This document shows positions 17,851 through 27,254 of a DNA stretch of 64,000 bases, piece after piece (the first letter of the stretch is position 1; each line of letters starts with the position of its first letter). The notes under the pieces are model-generated. The model saw only the letters and a program-made list of their open reading frames with translations, was not told the DNA's origin and searched no databases. Source of the stretch: Deinococcus yavapaiensis KR-236 (GTDB lineage Bacteria; Deinococcota; Deinococci; Deinococcales; Deinococcaceae). A program made the translations under genes and the position numbers. The DNA lies in contig NZ_QJSX01000007.1 of assembly GCF_003217515.1 (NCBI RefSeq), forward strand, positions 78,944 to 142,943. Reading direction: 5' to 3'.

Positions 17851-20800
17851 ATGCCCGAGCAGTCCGCCGAACGCCTGACGTCCTTCCTGCTGGACCAGCT
17901 GCCGCTCCCTGCTTGCCTGAGCGACGCGAGCGGCAGGGTGGTGTTCGGCAATGCCGCGTTCACCGCGCACGTCGGCCTCGAACTGACTTCGCAACGTGGA
18001 GGCGACTTCACGAGCCTCCTGCACCCAGACGACCGCGAGCATGCCCGGCGCGTTCCGCGCGACGGTCGATCCGACGAAATCGAGCTGCGCGTGCGTGTAC
18101 GCGACGGCGCGTACCGCTGGCACCGCCTGCGCAGCCTCGCGACGTTCGATGGTGGGCGCCTCGCGTACGTCATCAATACCTTCCACGACGTGCACGCTTT
18201 CAAACAAGCCGAGGTTCACGCGCACTCGCTGTTCCAGACCGCACCGCAGATCATGTGGACGAAGCGCCCCGACGAAGAAAGCACGCGTTTGAATCGCGCG
18301 TGGAGGGAGTACACCGGCTTGCGGCAGGAGTCCGACGGGCACGGGTGGCTCATCGCCGTTCATCCCGGCGACCGCGAGCACGTGAGCCGCCTTCACGCCA
18401 GCAGCCTCGCGCGAACCGAGGAGTTCGCGCTCGACGTGCGTTTGCGCCGACACGACGGCGTGTACCGTTGGCACCACGTCGTCATGCGCCCGCTCGACGG
18501 CGGGGGGTGGCTGGGGACGGCGACGGACGTGCACGACCGTCTGCAAGCCGAACAAACCGCGTTGGAAGTGATCACCGAGCGCGTGGAAGCCGAGCGGGCT
18601 CACTTCGCGGCCGACGAGCGCTTTCGCGCGGTGTTCGAGAACGCCGCGGTGGGCGTGGCGCGCGTGAGCTTCGAAGGTGAGCGCTTCTTGGAAGTGAACG
18701 ACGCGTTATGCGCCATTCTCGGCTACGGCCGCGAAGAACTGCTCGCGACGCCGTGGACGGCGATCACGTCTCCGCAAGACGTCGACCTCGCCCTCGCGTC
18801 CTTTCGGCGCATGGCCGCCGGCGAGCTCGGTTCGTACACGCTCGAGAAGCGCTTCGTGCACAAGCTGGGCCACGTCGTGTGGACGCAGTCGACCCTGTCG
18901 CTCGTTCGAGACGTGCACGGCCAGCCCGACTACGGCATCGGCATCATCGAGGACACCTCCGAGCGCAAGGTGACCGAAGCGCGCGTGCGCGCCAACGCCG
19001 AGACCTTCACCAACCTCGTGCAGAACAATCCGTTCGGCATTTACGTCGTGGACGCCGACTTCCGCTTGACCGAAGTGAGCCGGGGCGCGAGGAAGGTCTT
19101 CGAGAACGTCCGTCCGCTGCTCGGGCGGGACTTCGCGCAAGTGCTGAGGCTCATTTGGACCGAACCGTTCGCGTCCGAGGCCATCTCGCGCTTTCGGAAC
19201 ACGCTCGCGACGGGCGAGCCGTACGTCTCGACGCGGACCAACGAGCAGCGTCAAGACGTCGACGAGACTGAAGCGTACGACTGGCGCATCGAGCGTCTCA
19301 TCCTGCCCGACGGCCGCTTCGGCGTCGTGTGCTATTTCTACGACTTGTCCGAACGCCTCGCGTGGGAAGCGAAGTTGCAGGCGAGTGAAGCGCGCCTCAC
19401 GGCAGCGCTCGACGCGCTTCCCGTCGGCGTGGTCTTCTCCGACGCTTCCGGCCACCTCATGCACGACAACGCCGCGCATCGCGCGTTGTGGGGAGGCGCT
19501 CCTGAAACGACGAGTTGGAAGCAGTACGGAGAATGGATCGGCTGGTGGCCGAAATCCGGAGCGCGCATCCAAGCGGACGAGTGGGCGATGGCCCGCGCGT
19601 TGCTGCACGGTGAGACCGTGCGAGGCGAACTCGTCGAGTACCAACTGTTCGGCACGAACGAACGACGGTTCTTCCTCAACAACGCCGCGCCCGTGCTCGA
19701 CAGCGAAGGGCGCGTGATCGGCGCGGTGATCGCCGAGCAGGACGTGACCGAGCAGATCACCGCCGAACGGCTGCTTCGGGAGAACGCCGAGCGCGTGCAA
19801 CTCGCGCTGTCGGCCGGGGCGATCCTCGGCACGTGGTTCTGGGATTTGCGCGCCAACCAGGTGACCGTCGACGAAGGGTTCGCGGTGAACTTCGGCCTCG
19901 ACCCGGCGCTCGGACGCGAAGGGCTCAGCGCGGAGCGGATTCTCGAGACGGTGCATCCCGATGATCTTTCGGGCGTCGTCGCCGCCATCACCGAGGGCAT
20001 CGCGCGCGGCGGACCGTACGCGTACCAATACCGCGTGCGGCGACTCGACGGACGTTACTACTGGATCGAAGCGAACGGCCGCGTCGATCACGCCGAGGAC
20101 GGCACGCCGCTGTCCTTTCCCGGTGTCCTGCTCGACGTGCAGGAACGCCGCTCGATGCTCGCCGCGTTGAGCGAACGCGAAGAACGCTTGCGCCTCGCGA
20201 CGCAAGCGGCGTCGATCGGCACGTGGGATTACGATCTCGTGGCGGGAACGCTGCAGTGGGACGCGCGCACGAAAGAACTCTTCGGCTTGGCACCTCAAGC
20301 GGACGTGGCGTACGAAGCGACCTTCCTGGCGAACTTGCATCCCGACGATCGCGACCGAGTCGAAGCGGCCGTCGCGGCGGCGCTCGATCCCGGCGGAGCG
20401 GGTGAATTGAACGTCGAGTACCGCGCCATCGACCACGAAGACGGCGCGGAATGCTGGATGGCGGCGCGCGGCCGCGCCTTCGTCGACGGCGGGCGCGTCG
20501 TGCGCTTCATCGGCACGGTCATCGACATCACCGAACGCAAGTACCTCGAAGTGGAACTCGCGCGGCAAAACGCCTTTCAACGAAGCTTGCTCGACAGCAA
20601 CGCCGACTGCATCAAGGTCCTCGACATGGACGCGCACCTCGTGTGGATGAATGAAGGCGGCCTCGACGTCATGGAAGTCGAGGACTTCCAGATGTGCAAG
20701 AACGCCTTGTGGCCGACCTTCTGGAGCGGCGAGGCCCGCGAGCACGTCGAGCAGGCGTTGCGCGAAGCCCGTGAAGGGCACGTCGCGTCCTTCACGGGCT

Positions 20801-21699
20801 TTTGCCCCACCATGAAAGGCACTCCGAGGTGGTGGCACGTCACCGTCAGCCCGATTCGTGACGAAGGAGGCAACGTGACGCGCTTGCTGGGCGTGTCACG
20901 TGACATCACCGAACTGCACGCCAAAGAGCAGGCGCTTCGCGACCTCACCGCCACGCTCGAAGCGCGCGTGGCGGAACGCACGGCGGAACTCTCGACGGCC
21001 AACGAAGCCTTGTCGCGCAGCAACGAGGAACTCGAACGCTTCGCGTACATCACCAGCCACGACCTTCAAGAGCCCATCCGAACCGTGTCGAGCTTCGCGG
21101 GCCTGCTGGAGAAACGCTACGCCGAGAGCCTCGACGAGCGAGGCCTGCTGTACCTTTCGACGCTCGTGAAAGGCGCGGAGCGCATGAAAGCGCTCGTGGA
21201 CGACTTGTTGACGTTCTCGCGCGTTCACGGCGACGCCGCGCCCCTCAAGGCCGTGGACTTGCACCAACCCCTGACCGAAGCGCGCGCGCGGCTAGCGAGA
21301 CGCTTGGCGGACACGCGCGCGCAACTCCTCGTGGGCGAACTCCCGATGGTGCTCGGCGACGGACCGCAACTCGCGCAACTCTTCCAGAACTTGGTGTCGA
21401 ACGCCGTGAAGTTCCAAGCGCTGGGCACCACGCCCATCGTGCGCATCACGGCCGAGCGGGAAGGAAACGCGTGGCACGTGCGCGTGGCCGACAACGGCAT
21501 CGGCATCGAGCAAGCGTACTTGGAGCGGGTGTTCGAGTTGTTCAAGCGCCTTCACTCGCACGACAAGTTCGAAGGTACGGGCTTGGGTCTCGGCATCTGC
21601 CAGAAGATCGTCGAGCGGCACGGCGGGCGCATCTGGGCGGAATCGACGGTGGGGCAGGGCAGTACGTTTCACTTCACGCTGCGCGCCGTCGATGCTTGA
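17851..21699 (+). CDS. Soluble multi-PAS sensor histidine kinase
   Basis: 1282 residues with about eight tandem PAS/PAC units (approximately 8-118, 125-237, 258-376, 385-505, 510-635, 645-760, 770-890 and 895-1015), several ending in the DITER-type PAC motif. A short coiled coil then leads to HisKA with phospho-acceptor H1070 in ITSHDLQEPIRTV. The ATPase domain has NLVSNAVKF (N box), DNGIGI (G1) and GTGLGLGICQKIVERHGG (G2), all intact. No transmembrane segment and no receiver domain, so it is a cytoplasmic sensor needing a separate regulator. The HisKA type is the one that commonly pairs with single-domain receivers such as that at 844. No regulator is adjacent. Signals are unknown. Confidence 0.95.
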   Translation: MPEQSAERLTSFLLDQLPLPACLSDASGRVVFGNAAFTAHVGLELTSQRGGDFTSLLHPDDREHARRVPRDGRSDEIELRVRVRDGAYRWHRLRSLATFDGGRLAYVINTFHDVHAFKQAEVHAHSLFQTAPQIMWTKRPDEESTRLNRAWREYTGLRQESDGHGWLIAVHPGDREHVSRLHASSLARTEEFALDVRLRRHDGVYRWHHVVMRPLDGGGWLGTATDVHDRLQAEQTALEVITERVEAERAHFAADERFRAVFENAAVGVARVSFEGERFLEVNDALCAILGYGREELLATPWTAITSPQDVDLALASFRRMAAGELGSYTLEKRFVHKLGHVVWTQSTLSLVRDVHGQPDYGIGIIEDTSERKVTEARVRANAETFTNLVQNNPFGIYVVDADFRLTEVSRGARKVFENVRPLLGRDFAQVLRLIWTEPFASEAISRFRNTLATGEPYVSTRTNEQRQDVDETEAYDWRIERLILPDGRFGVVCYFYDLSERLAWEAKLQASEARLTAALDALPVGVVFSDASGHLMHDNAAHRALWGGAPETTSWKQYGEWIGWWPKSGARIQADEWAMARALLHGETVRGELVEYQLFGTNERRFFLNNAAPVLDSEGRVIGAVIAEQDVTEQITAERLLRENAERVQLALSAGAILGTWFWDLRANQVTVDEGFAVNFGLDPALGREGLSAERILETVHPDDLSGVVAAITEGIARGGPYAYQYRVRRLDGRYYWIEANGRVDHAEDGTPLSFPGVLLDVQERRSMLAALSEREERLRLATQAASIGTWDYDLVAGTLQWDARTKELFGLAPQADVAYEATFLANLHPDDRDRVEAAVAAALDPGGAGELNVEYRAIDHEDGAECWMAARGRAFVDGGRVVRFIGTVIDITERKYLEVELARQNAFQRSLLDSNADCIKVLDMDAHLVWMNEGGLDVMEVEDFQMCKNALWPTFWSGEAREHVEQALREAREGHVASFTGFCPTMKGTPRWWHVTVSPIRDEGGNVTRLLGVSRDITELHAKEQALRDLTATLEARVAERTAELSTANEALSRSNEELERFAYITSHDLQEPIRTVSSFAGLLEKRYAESLDERGLLYLSTLVKGAERMKALVDDLLTFSRVHGDAAPLKAVDLHQPLTEARARLARRLADTRAQLLVGELPMVLGDGPQLAQLFQNLVSNAVKFQALGTTPIVRITAEREGNAWHVRVADNGIGIEQAYLERVFELFKRLHSHDKFEGTGLGLGICQKIVERHGGRIWAESTVGQGSTFHFTLRAVDA

Positions 21700-21792
21700 G
21701 GGCGCGCGACACGACGATGAGGGTCGGTCCTCCTGGTCGGCGTGTGAATCCTCGCTTGACGTCGGTGCAAGCCGCGTTCGCGAAGCCTGCTT

Positions 21793-22470
21793 TCAGCGCC
21801 CGGACTTCGAGAAGTGCTGGTAATCCTTGGGCGACGTCCACGATCCGCCCCAACTCCACCCGATCGCCGTGAACGCGGCGACGACACGGTCATTCGCGTG
21901 AATCATGCCAGGACGAACTCGAGCGCGGTTCTCGAACGCCGTCGCCGACGGTGGCAGCACGGTCCGCCCGCGCACGTAGGGATTTTGCACGGGGTTGATG
22001 TCGATGGCCCGTCCGTACGAGTGCTCCGACCACACGCCCGGGCGTCCCGTCACCGCGCGGCAGTTGAAGGCCGAGGTGTTGTTCGCCTCCATCGACTTGT
22101 CGTCGTTCCCGTCGTACACGTCCACGAGCTTCATCTCCTCGATGGGAAACCGCTGCTCGTACAAGGCCCGCATGACGGCCATCACATCCGAGGCGACCTC
22201 TTCGTGGACGACCAGTTCGCCTCGGTGCGGTTTCGTGTCGAAGCCCCAATAGCTCAGTTGCAGCAACCGCAGCCGTTCCAACGAGACGGGACAGCCCACA
22301 TGCCACGAGGAAGTCATTCGGGCGCGCGTCGCCGCGTCGATCTTCGAGATGGTGCCGTCGAAGGCGACAAGGGACGCCTCCTGCGCCGCTCCTTGGCCGA
22401 GCGGCATCGAGGTGAACGTGAGCGACAGCAGGACGACGCGGCGGGCGAAGCGTCGGGTGGCATGAATCAT
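21793..22470 (-). CDS. Secreted M15-family peptidoglycan peptidase
   Basis: 225 residues with an N-terminal signal peptide (RRVVLLSLTFTSMPLGQGAA). The D-Ala-D-Ala carboxypeptidase/L-Ala-D-Glu endopeptidase zinc motif is present: H150 and D157 in SEHSYGRAIDI, and H219 in DYQHF after GWSWGG. It likely trims cell-wall peptides outside the membrane. AGGAG lies just upstream of ATG 22470. The gene stands alone, convergent with the histidine kinase. Confidence 0.92.
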   Translation of the reverse strand: MIHATRRFARRVVLLSLTFTSMPLGQGAAQEASLVAFDGTISKIDAATRARMTSSWHVGCPVSLERLRLLQLSYWGFDTKPHRGELVVHEEVASDVMAVMRALYEQRFPIEEMKLVDVYDGNDDKSMEANNTSAFNCRAVTGRPGVWSEHSYGRAIDINPVQNPYVRGRTVLPPSATAFENRARVRPGMIHANDRVVAAFTAIGWSWGGSWTSPKDYQHFSKSGR

Positions 22471-22992
22471 GGCAAGCTCCTGACGAGGAGAGGCGCGACC
22501 GACCGCGTCGCTTCGTAGCGCGACGTCGACGGGACATGACAGACGAGGGCAAAGGGGCGCGTCGGCGCCGTCATGCCTTCCCGGATTTCTTGAAGTCGAA
22601 GCGCGAACTCAGGCGGAACGCGCGCTGTCGATGCTTCGTGGAACGCCGTGCGTTCGACGGCGAGACGTCTTCAATCGATGGGCGTCACGGACGGCCGTCG
22701 ATCCTCGGGACGTGACGTGAAGAGCGCGTTCGAGAATTCCACTGCCGAAGGAGGCGGACGCGTCGAGCGTGCAGCACGGTGTTCCTTGAACGCCGAAGCG
22801 GACGCGGCGGGCGGCAAGGGTGGGATGAGCATGCCTTCCTCCTGCCTGCAACGTACGAACGCAGCGCAACAAGCGCGTAATCGCGAGGTCCGGCCGACGT
22901 CGGACGTGAATTGCGGTGCGATTGCGCAGCCCACGTACCGTGAAGGCAGATCGACCGGCCTTCCGCTTCTCTCCCTCGAATCGAGGTTCCTC
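22471..22992. other. Intergenic region without a recognised gene
   Basis: The 522 bases between the peptidase start and the 67-residue gene hold only short, unconvincing open frames. Promoters for both flanking genes are expected here, but none is clear. Confidence 0.4.
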
Positions 22993-23196
22993 ATGTTCGA
23001 CGCCACGCACGTTCAAGAACAAGCCCAACGCAAGCTCGACGTCCTGCGCCACGAGGCTCGCGTGGCACGCGCGTTGCCGCGCCGCGAACCTCGCGGCGTT
23101 CTTCGCACCTTGCGTGCCTGGTCGGGCCGCGACAAGGTGACCCATATCCTCGACTTTGTCGCCGCGCTCGATTTGCCTTCCATGCGCTTCTATTGA
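22993..23196 (+). CDS. Small basic hypothetical protein
   Basis: 67 residues from ATG 22993 with GAGG 8 bases upstream. It is Arg-rich and helical (HVQEQAQRKLDVLRHEARVA), ending in an aromatic tail (LPSMRFY). No family is recognised. A strong hairpin follows 35 bases after the stop, supporting a short monocistronic unit. Binding to nucleic acid is possible from charge alone but is not shown. Confidence 0.6.
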   Translation: MFDATHVQEQAQRKLDVLRHEARVARALPRREPRGVLRTLRAWSGRDKVTHILDFVAALDLPSMRFY

Positions 23197-23230
23197 TGAC
23201 CCGCGCAGTCGGGACCAGGTAGACCGACCC

Positions 23231-23266
23231 GAGGGACTTCAGGGCGGACCCGCCCTGAAGTCCCTC
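23231..23266. terminator. Long hairpin terminator between convergent genes
   Basis: A perfect 16-bp stem (23231-23246 with 23251-23266) and 4-base loop lie between genes ending at 23196 (+) and 23404 (-). Confidence 0.7.
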
Positions 23267-23403
23267 GTCGCGAGCCGAAAAGCCGCCCTCACGTTCCGCT
23301 TCCACGATCTTCGAGCGAGCCAAGAGAAGGCATGTTCGGCCTTCGGGGAGAAGGGCGTTTCAGGTGAGCGCGGCAAACGGCGCGCGATGCGCGGACCGGC
23401 CGA

Positions 23404-26400
23404 TCATCCGCGGTATTCGTACGCGCGTCGAAAGCTCGACGCGACCTCGTTCGGCAGGAACTTCGCGTGCTGCTCGACCGCCTCGGCGATCCAAGCCGCG
23501 ACCGTTCGCGCCTCCTCGGTTCGGTTCGACTCGCCGAGCAGCCGCGCGTGCTCGCCCGCGAGACGCAAGCCGAGCAGAGGCCGCCGCAACGCCTCGGCGT
23601 GCTCCCGAGCTCGGGAGTACAAGCGTTCGGCTCGCTCGGCGTGACCGAGGTGCCGTTCGAGCGTCGCGGTCGTCCACGCCTGCCACAACGGCGCGTCCGC
23701 GCTTTCCGAGGCGTACTCGAAGTACCCGACGACTTCTCGGGCGCGCGTGACGTCACCCGAGCGCGCGAGCGCGGCGACTTCGCTCGCGACGCCGCTGAAC
23801 GCCAAGGGCACCACGCCGCCGCCTCGGCGTGCCGCCGCGAGCTTGGCGAAGGTGGCCGCTTCGTCGAGGCGGCCTTCTCTCCACGCGAGGTCGCTCAGTC
23901 CGGACGGCGCGTAATCCGAGAAGTACGGCAGCGCGACGCGCGTGTGCGTCGCTTCGACTTCCAAGTACGCCGCGCGCGCCTCGCCGAACTGCCCGAGGGC
24001 GTGCCGAGCAATGGCGAGGTCGAGCAGGCACAGGGCTCGGAAGGCCTCGTCGTCCCGTTCTTCGAGGAGCGCCTCGAAGCGCGCGAGGACCGCGTGCAAG
24101 TCCGCCGTTCGTCCGAGGGCGGTGAGGCCCGTCAGCATCGGTCTCATGGCCGACACCTCGAATTGCGGAGAGTGCAGTTCCCGAGACGTGAGGACCGAGG
24201 CGTTCGCGACGCGAACGCATCCCTCGAGGTCGTCGGCGTACCACAGTCCGTACGCGGCCGTGACGGCACTTCGCTGCGCCGCGAGGCGGTTGTGAGCTCG
24301 CTCGAGTTGCTCGGCCGCGTCGAGCGCGGCGCGTGACGCGACCGTCCAGTCACGTGTGTACCCGAGGGCGGTGGAGAGATTCGCGAGGCACATGCCGATC
24401 AGGTACTCGTTGTCGGTGCGGCGCGCTTCCTCCAAAGCGACGCGCGCGTGGCGCAACTGCGCTTCGCCGTCGCCGTGACGAACCGCGACGTAGAAGCGGG
24501 CGCTTTCGAGCCAAGCGCGCGTCTCACCGCTCGTCACGAGCGCCGCCGCTTCCTCGAGGCATCGCGCGGCTTGCTCTTCTTCTCCGGGCGTCCAGACGTG
24601 GATCACGGTGAGTTCGGTCAAGGCGCGGACGGTGAGGCGCTCGTCGCGCCTCTCTCGGCCTTCGGCGTGCATTCGAACGAGCGCCGCGCGCCGATTGGGA
24701 TGCCGATCTTCCGTGTCGTCGTACGCGACGTTGAGCGCGTCGAACAGCTCGAACACCTCGTCGCCCGTGAGGGCCGCGCGGTCGAAGCCACGCGGCGAGC
24801 TCTGCAGGACGTCGAGCGCTCGCTCGAAGTGAGCGATGGCCTCGGTGTTGGCGGCGAGCTTCGCGGCGGCGCGTCCTGCCGCGAGGTCGAAGCGAACGGC
24901 GTCCGTCCAAGCGTGCGCTTCGCGCGCGTGCCACGCGAGCATGGCGCTCGCTTCGCCCGTCGAGCGCAACACCTCGAGCGCGCGGCGGTGCAGCGCACGC
25001 CGCCGCGCGTCCGTCACGTCCTGAGCGGCGACTTCGCGAAGTTGATCGTGGGTGAACACCACGACGTCGCCGTGCTCGACGAGGACGCCCCGGGCGCTCG
25101 TTTCGTCGAGCGCGTCGAGGGCGTCGTCCTCTTCGAATCCGCAAACGGCGCGCAGCACGTCGAGCGGCACCGGACGCCCCAGCGTGCTCGCGGCATTCAC
25201 GAGGCGAGCGGCACTCGGTGAAAGTCGTGACAGCCTCGCCTGCACCGCGTCGCGCACGCCTTGCGGCGTGTCGTCGATGCGTTCGAGCGCGGCGGCGTCC
25301 ACGTTCACCGCGCCCGACGCGTCCACGAGCAGGACGCGTTCGTCTTGCAGGGTGCGCAGCGTTTCCGCCATGAACAACGGCTGTCCCGCCGTGCGGGCGT
25401 GCATCCAAGATTCGAGCCGGTCGAGGTCCGCGCCTGCCACGAGGGATGACAGCCACGCGCGTCCGTCATCCCTCGCGAGCGGACCGAGGGAGATGCGCGT
25501 CACGCGCCATGCGCGGGGTAACTCGGCAAGCCAGCGGCGCAGTTCGGGTTGCGCGAGCGCTTCACGGCGAACGTTGAGAAAGAGCAGGCGCCGCGCTTCA
25601 CGGTGCTCGGGACGCGAAGCGAGCCACGCGACCGCGTCGAGCGTCGCTTGGTCGGCCCACTGCACGTCGTCGAGGAACAGCACCAACGGCGAGCCATTCG
25701 CGGCGCCCTTGAGCGCTTCGCCGATGACGGCGAGGCGTCGGGCGCTCGCGACGGCCGCGTCGCCGCTGGGCTCGGGCAAGTCGGGATGGCGTTCTCGCAA
25801 GTCCGGCAGCAGCATCGTGAGTTCCGCCAATCCGGCGGGATCGAGGGGCGTGCGGGCGAGGTCGTCGGGCAGGACGCTCCGCAAGATGTCGGTCAAGGCG
25901 TGGTACGGCAGGAAGCGCGCTGTTTCGAGCGCTCGTCCGCGCAGCACGCGCGCGCCGTTGGCGGCGGCCTGTTCCAGGAACGCTTCGACCAACCGCGTCT
26001 TGCCGATGCCGGGCTCACCGTCGATGACGACGGCGCCCGCTTCGCGCTGCGCTTCACGAAAAGCGCCCATCATCCGTTCGAGTTCCGACGTGCGCCCGAA
26101 GAAGGCGGCGGTTCGCGGAACCCCGGGGGTCGAGGAGACAGGTGAAGTGACCCTCGCGGTTCGCAGCGTCGCGGCGAAGTCGAGCAGCGCTTGAGAGGGA
26201 CGAGCGCCGAACGAATGCGAAACGTGCGCCGCGTGCGCTTCGAGGACGCGGCGAGCCGCGTCGGGTCGTCCGGCTTCGACATGCAGGCGCATCAAGATGA
26301 GGACCGCCTGCTCGACGTGAGGTTCGAGCGTCACCCAGCCGCTCGCGGCGTCGAGGGCGCCGCCTGCATCGCCGCTGCCGAGGTGGTGCTCGACCGCTCG

Positions 26401-26868
26401 TTGCAGCAGGGCGGCGGCGTCTCGTCGAACGCGCTCGCGTGCGTCGACCAGCCACGCGCCGAACGCGTCGTCCGGAGCGTCGGGCACGCCGCCGAGCAAC
26501 TCCAAGGTGAGCGAACGCACGTCGATCTCGTCGAGGGCGACGTCACGCAGGGTGAAGGCGCAGTCGAGTTCGTCGTCGGGCTGAAGCCGCAGTTCGACCG
26601 TGGAGCCTCGCGCGTGCAAGCGATCGGCCGCCTCGCCGAGCAGGTCGCGCAGAAACGACAAGGTGTTGCGCAAGGCGGAGCGCGCCGTCGCGTCCTCCGA
26701 GTCGGGCCACAACAACCCGGCGAGAGCGCTTCTCGTGTGCGGTCGCGGCTCCAAGACGAGGTAAGCGAGTAGCGCGAGGGCCTTTCGGTGCGAGAAGCGC
26801 GTGACGGGCGCGTTCTGATCGACTCGCACCTGGGGTGGACCGAGAAGGCGAACGTGCAGCACACTCAT
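23404..26868 (-). CDS. Large BTAD/AAA/TPR transcriptional activator (SARP-like)
   Basis: 1154 residues. Positions 1-100 form a winged-helix region (HRKALALLAYLVLEPRPHTR, WPDSEDATARSALRNTLSFL). Positions 105-240 are a bacterial transcriptional activation domain. From about 255 is a STAND-type ATPase with Walker A GEPGIGKT (K290) and Walker B LVLFLDDVQWAD. The C-terminal half is TPR-like helices. No C-terminal LuxR HTH is present, so DNA binding rests on the N-terminal domain. Such proteins switch on neighbouring operons when ATP and a ligand are bound. The divergent DUF3500 operon is the obvious candidate target. The start is supported by good alignment of the N-terminal motif. Confidence 0.9.
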   Translation of the reverse strand: MSVLHVRLLGPPQVRVDQNAPVTRFSHRKALALLAYLVLEPRPHTRSALAGLLWPDSEDATARSALRNTLSFLRDLLGEAADRLHARGSTVELRLQPDDELDCAFTLRDVALDEIDVRSLTLELLGGVPDAPDDAFGAWLVDARERVRRDAAALLQRAVEHHLGSGDAGGALDAASGWVTLEPHVEQAVLILMRLHVEAGRPDAARRVLEAHAAHVSHSFGARPSQALLDFAATLRTARVTSPVSSTPGVPRTAAFFGRTSELERMMGAFREAQREAGAVVIDGEPGIGKTRLVEAFLEQAAANGARVLRGRALETARFLPYHALTDILRSVLPDDLARTPLDPAGLAELTMLLPDLRERHPDLPEPSGDAAVASARRLAVIGEALKGAANGSPLVLFLDDVQWADQATLDAVAWLASRPEHREARRLLFLNVRREALAQPELRRWLAELPRAWRVTRISLGPLARDDGRAWLSSLVAGADLDRLESWMHARTAGQPLFMAETLRTLQDERVLLVDASGAVNVDAAALERIDDTPQGVRDAVQARLSRLSPSAARLVNAASTLGRPVPLDVLRAVCGFEEDDALDALDETSARGVLVEHGDVVVFTHDQLREVAAQDVTDARRRALHRRALEVLRSTGEASAMLAWHAREAHAWTDAVRFDLAAGRAAAKLAANTEAIAHFERALDVLQSSPRGFDRAALTGDEVFELFDALNVAYDDTEDRHPNRRAALVRMHAEGRERRDERLTVRALTELTVIHVWTPGEEEQAARCLEEAAALVTSGETRAWLESARFYVAVRHGDGEAQLRHARVALEEARRTDNEYLIGMCLANLSTALGYTRDWTVASRAALDAAEQLERAHNRLAAQRSAVTAAYGLWYADDLEGCVRVANASVLTSRELHSPQFEVSAMRPMLTGLTALGRTADLHAVLARFEALLEERDDEAFRALCLLDLAIARHALGQFGEARAAYLEVEATHTRVALPYFSDYAPSGLSDLAWREGRLDEAATFAKLAAARRGGGVVPLAFSGVASEVAALARSGDVTRAREVVGYFEYASESADAPLWQAWTTATLERHLGHAERAERLYSRAREHAEALRRPLLGLRLAGEHARLLGESNRTEEARTVAAWIAEAVEQHAKFLPNEVASSFRRAYEYRG

Positions 26869-27254
26869 GCCGTCTCACTTTACACGGCGAGGCGGGCTTT
26901 CTTGCCTGAAGCGTCCGCGAAAGTGAAGTCGGACCGCCCCCTTTCGCGCTCGTCGTGGAAGCCACCGTGCGCTCTAGATTCGTGAACGTGACGTGGGCCC
27001 TCGAATCGGCGTGAAGGTCGCGCGTGGCTCGGCCGCGAAAGCGATGAACGGCCCGTATGCAAGGCGGCCCCGACGTCGGGCGCGGCACTTCGGTCGTGAA
27101 GAAGGTCTTTGCAACTTCCTAACATGCCCCCGTGAAACTGTCCCCTGAGCGATTGAACCTTCCGCTCCTTTCCCGCACGGTGGCGCCCAAGCCCCGCTTC
27201 CTCTCGCTCACGTCGGTCCCTGCGGGCACGACGCGCTTTTCGAAAGGCTCTTCC
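26869..27254. other. Divergent regulatory region
   Basis: 386 bases between the large activator and the DUF3500 gene. It must carry both promoters. I could not identify a clean -35/-10 or direct repeats of the kind SARP proteins bind. In-frame sequence upstream of 27255 is low-quality extension of the DUF3500 frame. Confidence 0.4.

Noticed and set aside
18706..20838. A 710-codon open frame opposite the histidine kinase
   Set aside because: It is antisense to PAS-coding DNA in a very GC-rich genome where stop codons are rare; no family similarity or ribosome site.
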